This document shows, piece after piece, positions 45,585-55,806 of a DNA stretch of 64,000 nt. Source of the DNA: Paraburkholderia bonniea (GTDB taxonomy: Bacteria > Pseudomonadota > Gammaproteobacteria > Burkholderiales > Burkholderiaceae). The position numbers and the translations under genes were made by a program. The notes beneath the pieces were generated by a model, which saw only the letters and a program-made list of their open reading frames with translations, made no database searches and was not told where the DNA came from. Each line of letters starts with the position of its first letter. Position 1 is the stretch's first letter. The stretch spans positions 1,426,001 to 1,490,000 of the forward strand of contig NZ_QPEQ01000001.1 in NCBI RefSeq assembly GCF_009455625.1, given 5' to 3'.

Positions 45585-46862
45585 TTACATCATGGCGGCG
45601 GCATGGGTGTCATGGGCCGCGGATGGTTTTTGCCGGTTGCTGCCTGAGGCGCCCTGGGCTGCCTGTGGCGCAGTTGCCGTAGCACCTGCACTGACATTCG
45701 TTCCTGCATTGGCCGCGATCACACGGGCGATTTCGGCATCGGCTTCATGGCCGTACTGGTCGAATACGCTGGTTTGATACACCGTGTTTGGCGCGTCACC
45801 AAGCTGGCCGCCTTCGCTGTCCTTGATGTTGACATCGGCTTGCATGGACAGGCCTATCCGGAGCGGATGCTGTTCCAGCTGTTTAGGGTCAAGCGCAATG
45901 CGCACGGGCAAGCGCTGGACCACCTTGATCCAGTTACCGGTCGCGTTCTGTGCGGGCAGCAGTGAGAACGCCGAGCCAGTGCCTGCTGAGAAACCCACCA
46001 CCTTGCCCTGATATTTCACCGATGAGCCATAGACGTCCGCCGTGAGTTCGACCGGCTGACCAATCCGCATGTGCTTGAGCTGGACTTCTTTGAAATTGGC
46101 ATCAACCCAGACGGCGTTCAACGGCACGATCGCCATCAGCGGGTTGCCCGGAGCGACACGCTGGCCAACTTGCACCGAGCGTTTCGCCACATAGCCCGTG
46201 ACCGGCGCTGGCAAGGTATTGCGCGCATGGGCCAGATAGGCGTCGCGCACCTTGGCGGCAGCCGCCTGCACGTTGGGATGGCTGGTGATGGTGGTGTTCG
46301 CTGTCAGCGCGCGATTTGACGCGAGTTGCTGGCGTGCGGCGTCGAGTGCGGCCTGGGCGCTGCGCACGGCATCGCGCGCATGGGAGATTTCTTCTTGCGA
46401 CACCGCGCCGGTCTGGGCCACGGTCATGCGCCGGCGCAAATCGTCCTGGGCCCGCGACAGATCAGCCTGGCGCACCGCCATCTGAGCTTGATACTGGTTG
46501 TCGTCGGCGAACAGGCCACGCACCTGGCGGACGGTTTGTGCGAGGTTGGCTTCGGCTTGCTCCAGCGCCACGCGGGCATCGGCTGGATCGAGCTTCACCA
46601 GCGGATCTCCGGCCTTGACCGTTTGCGTATCGTCGGCATTCACCGCGATGACGGTGCCTGTGACTTGCGGTGTGATCTGCACTACATTGCCGTTGACGTA
46701 GGCGTCATCGGTTTCTTCGTGAAAGCGTGCGACGAGGAAGTAATACAGGCCATAGATCACGGCAACGATCAGGATCACGATGGCAAGCAGCGTCATCATG
46801 CGCCGGCGTTTGCCGTTATTTGCCGTTGGCGTGCTGGCAGTGGGCTGTGAAGGGGTGCTCAT
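45585..46862 (-). CDS. emrA: EmrA-family periplasmic adaptor (HlyD family)
   Basis: A 425-residue membrane-fusion protein. Basic N-terminus, one anchor helix (MMTLLAIVILIVAVIYGLYY), then the EmrA-type start ETDDAYVNGNVVQITPQVTG and lipoyl half NADDTQTVKAGDPLVKLDPA. A long coiled-coil hairpin follows (residues about 105-215, rich in Arg, Gln and Ala), then the second lipoyl half and a beta-barrel (PVTGYVAKRSVQVGQRVAPG). The C-terminal 50 residues are Ala/Thr-rich and probably disordered. It connects the EmrB-like pump with the adjacent outer-membrane factor. Confidence 0.94.
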   Translation of the reverse strand: MSTPSQPTASTPTANNGKRRRMMTLLAIVILIVAVIYGLYYFLVARFHEETDDAYVNGNVVQITPQVTGTVIAVNADDTQTVKAGDPLVKLDPADARVALEQAEANLAQTVRQVRGLFADDNQYQAQMAVRQADLSRAQDDLRRRMTVAQTGAVSQEEISHARDAVRSAQAALDAARQQLASNRALTANTTITSHPNVQAAAAKVRDAYLAHARNTLPAPVTGYVAKRSVQVGQRVAPGNPLMAIVPLNAVWVDANFKEVQLKHMRIGQPVELTADVYGSSVKYQGKVVGFSAGTGSAFSLLPAQNATGNWIKVVQRLPVRIALDPKQLEQHPLRIGLSMQADVNIKDSEGGQLGDAPNTVYQTSVFDQYGHEADAEIARVIAANAGTNVSAGATATAPQAAQGASGSNRQKPSAAHDTHAAAMM

Positions 46863-46919
46863 GGATGTGCTCCGAGTTCTTTCAGATGACGTCGTTTATT
46901 CAGAAGGGCCGAAGGCGAT

Positions 46920-48443
46920 TCAGTTTGCTGGTTGCGTGGGCGAGGTGGCCGTGGTGCTCACGGTAGCCGTCGTTTCGGCTGGCGGCTGTGCGAGGTTGAG
47001 CGCTGTTGCGTCGAAACCGCCGCCCAATGCCTTGATGAGGCCGATCTGCAAGTCGCGGCGTTTCATCTTCAGGTTGGTAACGGTTTCTTCTGCGGCGAGA
47101 CGGCTCTGGTCTGCGGACAGCACTTGTAATTGCGGTGACAGCCCCGCCTTGTAGCGCACTACGGCTAGTTCGTAGGCACGGCTCGCAGCGTCGAGCGCGC
47201 GCTGTGCATCACCCGATTGCTGGTCAAGCGAGCGAATTGAGGACACCTGCGTGGCAACATCGCTCAATGCGTTAATCAGCAACTGGTTGTAGTTGGCGAC
47301 GTCGAGTTCGAAGTCGGCATAACGGCCTTTGAGTTGCGCGCGCAATGCCCCAGCATCGAAGATCGGCAGATGAATGGCTGGATTGAACTGTGCCTGGCGG
47401 CTGGTGAAATTCAGAAATTTGCCCCAGCCAAAGGCATCAAAACCAAATCCGGCGGCGAGGTTGATGTCCGGGAAAAATTCCGCTTTCGCTTCTTTGACGT
47501 CGTGCAGTGCCGCTTCGACTTGCCAGCGTGCGGCAACGATATCCGGGCGCCGTGAGACGAGATCGGCTGGCAAATTGGCGGGCAGGGCAACCGTGTTCCC
47601 TGCGCCCATGACCGGTTGGGTAATTTGCAGGCCGCGATCAGGGCCTTTGCCCAGCAACGCACCTAGTTGATAACGCACCACCGTGATCTGGCCATCGAGA
47701 TCCGTCAGATTGGCCTGGCTGGTGGCGATATTGCCTGTTGCGGTTTGTCGTTCGACATTGGTGTCGAGCCCAGCGGCGACGCGGCCATTAGTGATTTTGC
47801 CGATCGTCAGGCGATTATCGATTTCGCGTTGGGCGATATCACGCAGCGCATAGAGCTGTGCCAACTGGTTATAGGTCCGGGCGACTGACGCGGCGAGCGT
47901 GACACGAGCTTGCTGGACGTCGGCTTCAGCCGCTTTTTTCTGCGATACAGCCTGAGCCAGGCGCTCGCGGTTTTTACCCCACAGGTCCAGATCCCACGAA
48001 GCGCTGGCGAGCACGTTGTTTTCGCTGAACCAGGTGCCGCCGTAGGGCGGCGGGAAAAGTGCATTGGCAGAGTAGAGTTCGCGGTTAAACGAGTAGTTCG
48101 CTGTGATTTTGGGAAAGAGCGCGGAGCGCGAGCTTTCGATATACGAAGAAGCTTTGGCCAGCCGTGCCTGCGCTTGGGCAATGGACGGGCTGCCGTCCAG
48201 CGCCTCGGCAATCAGCGCCGACAACTGAGGATCGCCAAACTGGCTGGCCCAGTCTTGCACGGGCCACTGCCCACCGGACGCTGGCAGGCTTTGGGAGGCT
48301 TCATATTGCGTGGCGGAGGCGATTTGTTTGTCGCTTTTGATACCGCTGTAGTTCGCGCATCCCGCTAAGGCGAGCGCTGTTACCGCAACAGCTATGGCGG
48401 CCTGGCGCGAGAGCGAAGGTACAGTCAGGGAAAGGGATTTCAT
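46920..48443 (-). CDS. Outer-membrane efflux lipoprotein, NodT/OprM family
   Basis: A 507-residue TolC-like channel. The signal peptide ends in the lipobox LAGC (MKSLSLTVPSLSRQAAIAVA, Cys about residue 29), so the protein is acylated. Two OEP repeats form the barrel-and-tunnel trimer: the first from about residue 65 (LIAEALDGSPSIAQAQARLA), the second from about 290 (LVSRRPDIVAARWQVEAALH, the family's RRPDI motif). Located between marR and emrA, it completes a tripartite MFS pump. The C-terminal 25 residues are Thr/Ala-rich. Confidence 0.94.
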   Translation of the reverse strand: MKSLSLTVPSLSRQAAIAVAVTALALAGCANYSGIKSDKQIASATQYEASQSLPASGGQWPVQDWASQFGDPQLSALIAEALDGSPSIAQAQARLAKASSYIESSRSALFPKITANYSFNRELYSANALFPPPYGGTWFSENNVLASASWDLDLWGKNRERLAQAVSQKKAAEADVQQARVTLAASVARTYNQLAQLYALRDIAQREIDNRLTIGKITNGRVAAGLDTNVERQTATGNIATSQANLTDLDGQITVVRYQLGALLGKGPDRGLQITQPVMGAGNTVALPANLPADLVSRRPDIVAARWQVEAALHDVKEAKAEFFPDINLAAGFGFDAFGWGKFLNFTSRQAQFNPAIHLPIFDAGALRAQLKGRYADFELDVANYNQLLINALSDVATQVSSIRSLDQQSGDAQRALDAASRAYELAVVRYKAGLSPQLQVLSADQSRLAAEETVTNLKMKRRDLQIGLIKALGGGFDATALNLAQPPAETTATVSTTATSPTQPAN

Positions 48444-48495
48444 CGCTTGACTCTTGGCTTTTGAGTGAAGGGTAATGATGGACGTTGCAACTAAT

Positions 48496-49008
48496 TTATG
48501 ACGTTTTGTTTTCGCTGGATGCGGTTGAATCGCGTAGCAGCCCGGTTGGATCTCCGCTATTTAGTAGCGCGCGGCGCAGCATGCTTTTCAGAAAACCGAC
48601 TTCTTCGGGCGTAAAACCGTTGAGCAGTTTATCCATCACGCCGGTAAAAATCGCGGGCATCCGGGCTGCTATTGCATGTCCTTCGGGCGTTAGTGCCAGG
48701 CGCACGGCACGACGGTCGTCATGGCACCGCAAGCGGGTCAGCAGGCCACGTTTTTCCAGCCGGTCGATCAGGCGCGTGACGGCGCTGGCGTCGATACCGT
48801 ACTCGCGGGCTAATTCAGCGGCCAGCAGGCATTTGCCGCTGGCGACCATGAACAGGATGCTGCCTTGCGTACTGGTGATGCCCAGCTCAGCCATAGTGCG
48901 TTGGGTCACCATATTCGACATCGACGATTTCACGCGCGACAGAAGATAGCCGACGCTTTCGCCTAGCTGATATGCGCTGACCTCGGGCGGTGTAGGGGCA
49001 GAATCCAT
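48496..49008 (-). CDS. MarR-family transcriptional regulator of the emr operon
   Basis: A 170-residue MarR/EmrR-type repressor. Helical dimerisation segments flank a winged helix (about residues 45-120): LGITSTQGSILFMVASGKCL, AAELAREYGIDASAVTRLID and RLEKRGLLTRLRCHDDRRAV with the wing Asp-Asp-Arg-Arg. The ATG giving MDSAPTPPEV is chosen; the frame is open to a TTG seven codons earlier. First gene of the efflux operon, as with EmrR, so it most likely represses the operon and is released by pump substrates. Confidence 0.93.
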   Translation of the reverse strand: MDSAPTPPEVSAYQLGESVGYLLSRVKSSMSNMVTQRTMAELGITSTQGSILFMVASGKCLLAAELAREYGIDASAVTRLIDRLEKRGLLTRLRCHDDRRAVRLALTPEGHAIAARMPAIFTGVMDKLLNGFTPEEVGFLKSMLRRALLNSGDPTGLLRDSTASSENKTS

Positions 49009-49045
49009 GGAATTTACGTGCGAACGCAATAATTGACTGGGCAGG

Positions 49046-49075
49046 ATTATAGGGGCCGAATAGTTGACGCGACAA
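49046..49075 (-). promoter_or_regulatory. Promoter of the marR-emr operon with an overlapping palindrome
   Basis: On the minus strand TTGTCG and a perfect TATAAT are 18 bases apart, about 38 bases upstream of the marR start. The -35 lies in the near-palindrome TTGTCGCGTCAA (49064-49075), a plausible MarR site. A shorter palindrome, GTTGCAAC, occurs at 48484-48491 between marR and the outer-membrane factor gene. Confidence 0.6.
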
Positions 49076-49202
49076 GTTTTATCTTGCCGGTGGCGGGAAG
49101 TGGTTTTAGGGGATAGGTGTTACATGGCGGGTTAGCTGGTTCTGGCTCGATGGCGCGGGAAAACCGGCGGATGCTGGCGTGGCAAGCGCGCTGGAACATG
49201 GC

Positions 49203-49233
49203 TTGGGGTTTACAGGGATAGGCGTGCTACAAT
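49203..49233 (+). promoter_or_regulatory. Candidate extended -10 promoter for typA
   Basis: TGCTACAAT (extended -10, TACAAT 5 of 6) with a poor -35 (TTGGGG, 19 bases upstream). It would give a leader of about 140 bases before typA. The rest of the 374-base gap between marR and typA shows no other gene. Confidence 0.5.
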
Positions 49234-49382
49234 GCCGGGTTCCCAAAAGTGCGCTTTGGGCTTCATGGTTTCCTGTCTGAAATGAAACGGCAGTCATGTA
49301 GCAGCGGCAGATAGTTTTTTTCCGCGAACGCAATAGCCGCAGTCGTATCCGGCGCACTCATCAACTGTCTTCCAGGTTTCCT

Positions 49383-51209
49383 ATGACCCGCGCCTTACGT
49401 AATATCGCCATCATTGCCCACGTTGACCACGGCAAGACCACACTGGTCGACCAACTGCTTCGCCAGTCCGGCACCTTCCGCGAGAACCAGCAAATGGTTG
49501 AGCGCGTGATGGATTCAAACGACATCGAAAAAGAACGTGGCATCACGATTCTTGCCAAAAACTGTGCGGTTGAATACGAAGGCACCCACATTAATATTGT
49601 CGATACCCCCGGCCACGCTGATTTTGGTGGCGAAGTGGAGCGGGTGTTGTCGATGGTCGATTCGGTGCTGCTGCTGGTGGATGCGGTAGAAGGCCCGATG
49701 CCGCAAACCCGCTTCGTAACCAAAAAGGCGTTGGCGCTTGGCTTGAAGCCGATTGTTGTCATCAACAAAATTGACCGCCCGGGCGCACGAATCGACTGGG
49801 TTATCAACCAGACCTTCGATCTGTTCGACAAGCTTGGCGCAACTGAAGAGCAACTCGATTTCCCGATCATTTACGCATCGGGGCTGAATGGTTACGCAGG
49901 GCTTACGCCCGATGTGCGCGAGGGCAATATGCGTCCGCTGTTCGAGGCGATCCTTGAGCACGTTCCAGTCCGTCCGGCTGATCCGGATGGTCCGCTGCAA
50001 CTGCAAATCACTTCCCTTGATTTCTCGACTTACGTGGGCCGTATTGGCGTGGGCCGGATTACGCGCGGCCGTATCAAGCCAGGCCAGCAGGTTGTGATCC
50101 GCTTTGGCCCGGAAGGCGAGGTTCTGAACCGCAAGATCAACCAGGTGCTGTCGTTCCGCGGGCTGGAGCGGGTGCAGGTGGAATCGGCTGAAGCCGGCGA
50201 CATTGTGTTGATTAACGGCATCGAAGAAGTCGGTATTGGCGCGACGATCTGCGCGCCGGAAGCGCCAGAAGCACTGCCAATGATTACCGTCGACGAACCG
50301 ACGCTGACGATGAACTTCCTCGTCAATTCGTCGCCGCTCGCTGGCAAGGAAGGCAAGTTCGTGACGAGCCGCCAGATCCGCGACCGTCTGATGAAAGAGC
50401 TGAATCACAACGTGGCGTTGCGGGTGAAAGACACCGGCGACGAAACCGTGTTTGAAGTATCAGGCCGTGGCGAATTGCATCTGACCATCTTGATCGAAAA
50501 CATGCGCCGCGAAGGCTATGAAATGGCTGTGTCGCGTCCGCGCGTGGTGCTGCATGAAGTGAACGGCGTGAAGCACGAGCCGTATGAATTGCTGACTGTC
50601 GACCTTGAAGATGTGAATCAAGGCGGGGTGATGGAAGAGCTGGGTCGGCGCAAGGGCGAAATGCTCGACATGGCGTCAGACGGCCGTGGCCGTACCCGCC
50701 TGGAATACCGTATCCCGGCACGTGGCCTGATCGGTTTTCAGGGCGAATTCCTGACGTTGACGCGCGGTACTGGGCTGATGAGCCATGTGTTCGACGAATA
50801 TGCGCCGGTCAAGGAAGGCTCGCTGGGTGAGCGCCGTAACGGCGTGCTGATTTCGCAGGATGATGGCGCGGCCGTGGCTTATGCGCTCTGGAAGCTGCAA
50901 GATCGCGGCCGGATGTTCGTCAAGCCGGGCGATGCGCTGTATGAAGGGATGATTATTGGTATCCATAGCCGTGACAACGACTTGGTGGTGAACCCGATCA
51001 AGGGTAAGCAACTGACCAACGTTCGTGCGTCTGGTACCGATGAAGCGGTGCGCCTTGTGCCGCCGATTCAGATGTCACTCGAATACGCCGTCGAATTCAT
51101 CGATGAAGATGAACTGGTTGAAGTCACACCTCAGTCGATTCGTTTGCGCAAGCGTCATCTGAAGGAACACGAGCGCCGCCGTGCCAGCCGTGAAAGCGGT
51201 GCGGATTAA
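49383..51209 (+). CDS. typA: Translational GTPase TypA/BipA
   Basis: Ribosome-associated GTPase of the EF-G superfamily, involved in 50S assembly and stress or cold adaptation. 608 residues. G1 is [15 protein letters not shown] (about residues 11-25), G2 is [16 protein letters not shown]3 [15 protein letters not shown]4 [13 protein letters not shown]; domain II, an EF-G-like domain III ([20 protein letters not shown]) and domain V follow, then the TypA-specific C-terminal domain ([20 protein letters not shown], then [13 protein letters not shown]). Single gene with its own promoter and terminator. Confidence 0.97.
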   Translation: MTRALRNIAIIAHVDHGKTTLVDQLLRQSGTFRENQQMVERVMDSNDIEKERGITILAKNCAVEYEGTHINIVDTPGHADFGGEVERVLSMVDSVLLLVDAVEGPMPQTRFVTKKALALGLKPIVVINKIDRPGARIDWVINQTFDLFDKLGATEEQLDFPIIYASGLNGYAGLTPDVREGNMRPLFEAILEHVPVRPADPDGPLQLQITSLDFSTYVGRIGVGRITRGRIKPGQQVVIRFGPEGEVLNRKINQVLSFRGLERVQVESAEAGDIVLINGIEEVGIGATICAPEAPEALPMITVDEPTLTMNFLVNSSPLAGKEGKFVTSRQIRDRLMKELNHNVALRVKDTGDETVFEVSGRGELHLTILIENMRREGYEMAVSRPRVVLHEVNGVKHEPYELLTVDLEDVNQGGVMEELGRRKGEMLDMASDGRGRTRLEYRIPARGLIGFQGEFLTLTRGTGLMSHVFDEYAPVKEGSLGERRNGVLISQDDGAAVAYALWKLQDRGRMFVKPGDALYEGMIIGIHSRDNDLVVNPIKGKQLTNVRASGTDEAVRLVPPIQMSLEYAVEFIDEDELVEVTPQSIRLRKRHLKEHERRRASRESGAD

Positions 51210-51239
51210 CCGCCGTTTTTTCAATTAATGCGTAGTGAA

Positions 51240-51272
51240 CAAAAGCCGCTTTTAGAGTGGCTTTTGTTTTTT
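51240..51272 (+). terminator. Intrinsic terminator after typA
   Basis: Stem CAAAAGCC / GGCTTTTG with an 11-base loop followed by TTTTTT, 31 bases after the typA stop. Confidence 0.85.
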
Positions 51273-51335
51273 GGGCGAATTTTCGCGTGATGCATTGAGC
51301 ATGTTGCAGCCCCTGCTATCTGGAGTATATGTTCT

Positions 51336-51345
51336 GTGCTATGCT
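51336..51345 (+). promoter_or_regulatory. Candidate extended -10 of the odhA promoter
   Basis: TGTGCTATGCT contains TG-C-TATGCT, an extended -10 with 4 of 6 matches; no clear -35 at 17 bases. It lies 135 bases before odhA and just after the typA terminator. Confidence 0.4.
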
Positions 51346-51479
51346 CCGCCAGATGCATGCCTTAGGTCCTTCCAAGCAAGACTTGATTCGCGCAATCCGC
51401 TAAACGGTCAGGCCGTGTCGCGGAAGGTTGAGTAACCCGCTATTTTTCGAGAAACTCGAAGAAAGGTGAGCGTAAATAT

Positions 51480-54341
51480 ATGATGAAGCAACTCCAGCTG
51501 AACTCCTATCTGTTCGGCGGCAATGCTCCGTACGTTGAAGAACTGTACGAAGCGTATCTCGACAATCCGGCTTCAGTGCCGGATACATGGCGTGATTATT
51601 TCGATGCGTTGCAGAACGTCCCTGCCACTGATGGCAGCGGCGTCAACGATGTCGCCCATGGTCCAATTGTCGAATCGTTTGCCCAACGGGCCAAAGCCAA
51701 CGCGTTCATTCCGCGTGCTACAGGCGGTGGCGAAGATCTGGAGACGGCGCGCAAGCAGGTTTACGTCCAGTCACTTATTGGCGCATATCGTTTTCTTGGC
51801 TCGCAATGGGCCAATCTTGATCCCCTGAAGCGCCGCGAACGTCCCGCTATTCCCGAACTTGAACCTGCGTTCTACGACTTCTCTGAAGCCGATATGGACC
51901 AGACGTTCAACGCCAATAATCTTTACTTTGGTTTCGAACAGGCATCACTGCGCGATATCGTCAAGGCGCTGCGTGATACGTATTGCGGCACGATTGGTGC
52001 CGAGTACATGTACCTGAGCGATCCAGAGCAAAAGCGCTGGTGGAAAGAGCGGCTCGAATCCATCCGCTCCACACCGAATTTCACCGCAGACAAGAAAAAA
52101 CACATCTTGAAGCGCCTGACCGCAGCTGAAGGTCTTGAGCGTTTTCTGCACACCAAATATGTCGGCCAAAAGCGTTTCTCCCTCGAAGGTAGCGAGAGCT
52201 TCATCGCATCGATGGATGAGGTCGTGCGTCATGCCGGCGCGAATGGCGTGCAGGAAATTGTCATCGGGATGGCCCACCGTGGCCGTCTGAATGTGCTGGT
52301 CAATACGCTTGGCAAAATGCCTGCGGACCTTTTTGCTGAATTTGAAGGCAAGCACGTTGACGATTTGCCCGCAGGCGACGTCAAGTATCACAAAGGTTTT
52401 TCATCGGATGTTTCAACTGAAGGCGGCCCGGTTCACCTGTCGCTTGCCTTCAATCCGTCACACCTCGAAATCGTCAACCCGGTGGTCGAAGGCTCAGCCA
52501 AGGCCCGGATGGACCGCCGTGGCGACGACAACGGCTTGCAAGTGCTGCCGGTGCAGATCCACGGTGACGCGGCGTTTGCCGGTCAGGGCGTGGTGATGGA
52601 AACGCTTAATCTCGCGCAGACACGTGGTTACGGCACGTTCGGCACGCTGCATATCGTCATTAACAACCAGATCGGCTTTACTACGTCCGACCCGCGCGAC
52701 GCGCGCTCGACGCTGTATTGCTCAGACGTGGTGAAGATGATTGAGGCACCGGTGCTGCACGTCAACGGCGATGATCCTGAAGCCGTGGTGCTGGCGACCC
52801 AGATTGCGATTGACTACCGGATGCAGTTCCACAAAGACGTCGTGGTGGATATCGTCTGCTTCCGCAAGCTTGGCCACAACGAGCAGGACACGCCAGCCGT
52901 GACCCAGCCGTTGATGTACAAGACCATTGCGAAGCATCCGGGCACCCGCGCGCTGTATGCGGAAAAACTCGTGCAGCAAGGCGTGATTGCTCCGGACGAT
53001 GCCGAGGCCTTCGTCAAGGCATACCGCAAGATCATGGACGAAGGGCATCAGACGGTTGATCCGGTGCTGTCGAACTACAAGAGCAAGTACGCGGTTGACT
53101 GGGTGCCGTTCCTGAATCGCAAATGGACGGACGCTGCTGATACCGCAGTTCCGCTCGCGGAACTCAAACGCCTTGCTGAACGCATCACGACAATTCCAGA
53201 AAACTTCAAGGTGCATCCGCTGGTTGAGCGTGTTATCAATGATCGCCGCGCGATGGGCCGGGGTGAAGCGAAGCTCGACTGGGGCATGGGTGAACATCTG
53301 GCGTTTGCTTCGCTGGTTGCCTCAGGCTACGCCGTGCGCTTGACGGGGCAGGATTCGGGCCGCGGCACCTTTACTCACCGTCATGCTGTTTTGCACGATC
53401 AGAACCGTGAACGCTGGAACGATGGCACGTATGTGCCGCTGCAAAATATCGCAGAAGGCCAGGCGAAGTTCACCGTGATTGATTCGGTGCTGTCGGAAGA
53501 GGCGGTGCTGGGTTTTGAATACGGTTACTCAACGGCTGAGCCGAATACCTTCGTTGCATGGGAAGCGCAGTTTGGTGACTTCGTTAATGGCGCGCAGGTG
53601 GTGATTGACCAGTTCATCTCATCGGGTGAGGTCAAATGGGGCCGTGTGTCCGGTTTGACGATGTTGTTGCCGCATGGCTATGAAGGGCAGGGCCCGGAAC
53701 ACTCATCGGCGCGTATCGAGCGTTTCCTGCAACTGTGTGCTGAGCACAATATGCAAGTGGTTCAACCGACGACGCCCGCACAGATTTTCCATCTGTTGCG
53801 ACGCCAGATGATCCGCCTGTTCCGCAAGCCGTTGATCGTAGCCACGCCGAAATCGTTGTTGCGTCACAAGGAAGCGGTGTCCGACCTGTCTGAATTCGCC
53901 AAAGGTTCATTCCAGCCAGTGCTGGGTGAAGTGGATGCGACGATTGAAGCGAAAAAGGTCAAGCGTGTTCTGGTGTGTTCGGGCCGGGTTTATTACGACC
54001 TGGTTGCGCATCGTCGTGAAGTGCAGGCGACCGATGTGGCGATTTTCCGCATCGAGCAGCTTTATCCGTTCGCGCACAAGCAGTTCGAGGCAGAGCTGAA
54101 GAAGTACGACCACGCCACCGAGATCGTCTGGGTTCAGGACGAGCCGCAAAATCAAGGCCCGTGGTTCTACATCGAACACCACCTGAAAGAAGGCATGAAA
54201 GACGGACAGAAGCTGGCCTATAGCGGTCGCCCGGCTTCGGCTTCGCCTGCGGTGGGCTACTACGCGAAGCATTACGAGCAACAAAAAGCACTGATCGAAG
54301 GCGCGTTTGGACGCCTCAAGAGTGCGTCAATCGTTAAATAA
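51480..54341 (+). CDS. odhA: 2-oxoglutarate dehydrogenase E1 component
   Basis: Thiamine-diphosphate-dependent decarboxylase that starts conversion of 2-oxoglutarate to succinyl-CoA in the TCA cycle. 953 residues, normal length. The N-terminal E2-binding helix is present ([20 protein letters not shown]). Active-site segments include [20 protein letters not shown] and the ThDP-binding part [16 protein letters not shown]. The transketolase-like domain has [15 protein letters not shown], then [14 protein letters not shown], then [28 protein letters not shown] precedes the ATG-ATG start. Also called sucA. First gene of the odhA-odhB-lpdA cluster. Confidence 0.97.
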   Translation: MMKQLQLNSYLFGGNAPYVEELYEAYLDNPASVPDTWRDYFDALQNVPATDGSGVNDVAHGPIVESFAQRAKANAFIPRATGGGEDLETARKQVYVQSLIGAYRFLGSQWANLDPLKRRERPAIPELEPAFYDFSEADMDQTFNANNLYFGFEQASLRDIVKALRDTYCGTIGAEYMYLSDPEQKRWWKERLESIRSTPNFTADKKKHILKRLTAAEGLERFLHTKYVGQKRFSLEGSESFIASMDEVVRHAGANGVQEIVIGMAHRGRLNVLVNTLGKMPADLFAEFEGKHVDDLPAGDVKYHKGFSSDVSTEGGPVHLSLAFNPSHLEIVNPVVEGSAKARMDRRGDDNGLQVLPVQIHGDAAFAGQGVVMETLNLAQTRGYGTFGTLHIVINNQIGFTTSDPRDARSTLYCSDVVKMIEAPVLHVNGDDPEAVVLATQIAIDYRMQFHKDVVVDIVCFRKLGHNEQDTPAVTQPLMYKTIAKHPGTRALYAEKLVQQGVIAPDDAEAFVKAYRKIMDEGHQTVDPVLSNYKSKYAVDWVPFLNRKWTDAADTAVPLAELKRLAERITTIPENFKVHPLVERVINDRRAMGRGEAKLDWGMGEHLAFASLVASGYAVRLTGQDSGRGTFTHRHAVLHDQNRERWNDGTYVPLQNIAEGQAKFTVIDSVLSEEAVLGFEYGYSTAEPNTFVAWEAQFGDFVNGAQVVIDQFISSGEVKWGRVSGLTMLLPHGYEGQGPEHSSARIERFLQLCAEHNMQVVQPTTPAQIFHLLRRQMIRLFRKPLIVATPKSLLRHKEAVSDLSEFAKGSFQPVLGEVDATIEAKKVKRVLVCSGRVYYDLVAHRREVQATDVAIFRIEQLYPFAHKQFEAELKKYDHATEIVWVQDEPQNQGPWFYIEHHLKEGMKDGQKLAYSGRPASASPAVGYYAKHYEQQKALIEGAFGRLKSASIVK

Positions 54342-54349
54342 CTGCGACG

Positions 54350-54384
54350 GGTGAGCCGGAAAACATGGTGTTTTCCGGCTCACC
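54350..54384 (+). other. Perfect 16-bp hairpin between odhA and odhB
   Basis: GGTGAGCCGGAAAACA and TGTTTTCCGGCTCACC pair completely around a TGG loop. It starts 9 bases after the odhA stop. No U-tract follows, so it is more likely a stabilising or processing hairpin than a terminator. Confidence 0.85.
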
Positions 54385-54392
54385 TGGATGCG

Positions 54393-54411
54393 CGTATGTG
54401 CTTCACATACG
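54393..54411 (+). other. Second perfect hairpin between odhA and odhB
   Basis: CGTATGTG / CACATACG with a CTT loop, 9 bases after the first hairpin and 37 bases before the odhB start. Again no U-tract. Confidence 0.75.
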
Positions 54412-54448
54412 GTGTGCTGTCACCCGATACGTATTCAGGAAAATTATT

Positions 54449-55720
54449 ATGGCTATCGTTGAAGTCAAGGTCCCACAGCTCTCCGAATCAGTTTCGGAAG
54501 CCACCATGCTGCAGTGGAAGAAGAAGCCCGGCGAGGTGGTTGCACAAGACGAAATTCTCATCGAAATCGAGACCGACAAGGTGGTGCTCGAAGTTCCCGC
54601 GCCATCAGCTGGCGTGCTGGCGCAAGTCATCAGAAACGACGGCGATACCGTGGTGGCTGATGAAGTGATTGCCCGGATTGATACCGAAGGCACAGCAGGC
54701 GCGGCAGCGGTCGAGGCGGAAGTCAAGCCTGTACCGCAAGCCGATGCGCCAGCCGCAGCTCAGACCACGCCGGTAGCGGGTGCCAGCACCGCGGCATCGC
54801 CCGCTGCGGCCAAGCTGATGGCAGAGAAAAACCTGACATCTGGCGATGTCGGTGGCACCGGACGTGACGGACGCATTACCAAGGGCGACGTGCTGGGCGC
54901 AGGCCAGGCCGCACCGGCCAGCAAGCCTGTGGCACCAGCGCCCGCTCCAGCAGCGAAGCCTGCCCGGGCTGCACTGCCGGACGTCAAGGCACCGGTTTCG
55001 GCTGATGCGTTGCTGAAGGATCGCCCGGAGCAGCGCGTGCCGATGTCGCGTCTGCGGGCCCGGATTGCGGAGCGTTTGCTTGAATCGCAACAAACCAACG
55101 CCATTCTCACGACATTCAATGAAGTGAACATGGCACCCGTGATGGCGCTGCGGGGCAAGTACAAGGACAAGTTCGAGAAAGAACACGGCGTGAAGCTGGG
55201 TTTTATGTCGTTCTTCGTCAAGGCAGCGGTGCATGCACTGAAAAAATTCCCACTGGTGAATGCGTCGATCGACGGCAACGACATCGTTTATCACGGTTAC
55301 TTTGATATTGGTATCGCGGTGGGTTCGCCGCGTGGCCTGGTGGTACCGATCCTGCGTAATGCGGATCAACTGAGCCTTGCTGATATCGAAAAGAAAATTG
55401 CTGAATTCGGTCAAAAAGCGAAGGACGGCAAACTGTCGATCGAAGAAATGACTGGTGGCACGTTCTCGATCTCTAACGGTGGCGTGTTCGGCTCGATGTT
55501 GTCGACGCCGATCATCAACCCGCCGCAGTCGGCCATCCTCGGGGTTCACGCAACGAAAGAGCGCGCCGTGGTCGAAAACGGCCAGATCGTGATTCGCCCG
55601 ATGAACTATCTGGCGCTGTCCTACGACCACCGGATCATCGACGGCCGTGAAGCCGTGCTGTCGCTGGTAGCGATGAAAGATGCACTGGAAGATCCGGCTC
55701 GTCTTCTGCTTGACCTGTAA
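54449..55720 (+). CDS. odhB: 2-oxoglutarate dehydrogenase E2 (dihydrolipoyl succinyltransferase)
   Basis: Core acyltransferase of the complex, transferring the succinyl group from lipoamide to CoA. 423 residues from [10 protein letters not shown]; 28 codons upstream in frame overlap the two intercistronic hairpins. Lipoyl domain with [17 protein letters not shown] and lipoylated Lys44; Pro/Ala-rich linkers; E1/E3-binding domain ([20 protein letters not shown], about residues 110-145); catalytic domain with [17 protein letters not shown], whose His and Asp are the active site. Also called sucB. Confidence 0.97.
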   Translation: MAIVEVKVPQLSESVSEATMLQWKKKPGEVVAQDEILIEIETDKVVLEVPAPSAGVLAQVIRNDGDTVVADEVIARIDTEGTAGAAAVEAEVKPVPQADAPAAAQTTPVAGASTAASPAAAKLMAEKNLTSGDVGGTGRDGRITKGDVLGAGQAAPASKPVAPAPAPAAKPARAALPDVKAPVSADALLKDRPEQRVPMSRLRARIAERLLESQQTNAILTTFNEVNMAPVMALRGKYKDKFEKEHGVKLGFMSFFVKAAVHALKKFPLVNASIDGNDIVYHGYFDIGIAVGSPRGLVVPILRNADQLSLADIEKKIAEFGQKAKDGKLSIEEMTGGTFSISNGGVFGSMLSTPIINPPQSAILGVHATKERAVVENGQIVIRPMNYLALSYDHRIIDGREAVLSLVAMKDALEDPARLLLDL

Positions 55721-55753
55721 TTCGAACGGTTTATCGCATTGACTTGTATCAGG

Positions 55754-55784
55754 GCCAGGCGTGCCATTAGGTGGCGCTCCTGGC
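55754..55784 (+). other. Hairpin between odhB and lpdA
   Basis: GCCAGGCGTGCCA can pair with TGGCGCTCCTGGC (one mismatch, one G-U pair) around TTAGG. It lies in the 86-base gap, 22 bases before the lpdA start. Confidence 0.65.
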
Positions 55785-55806
55785 TTTGTCATCAAAAGGG
55801 ATGGTT

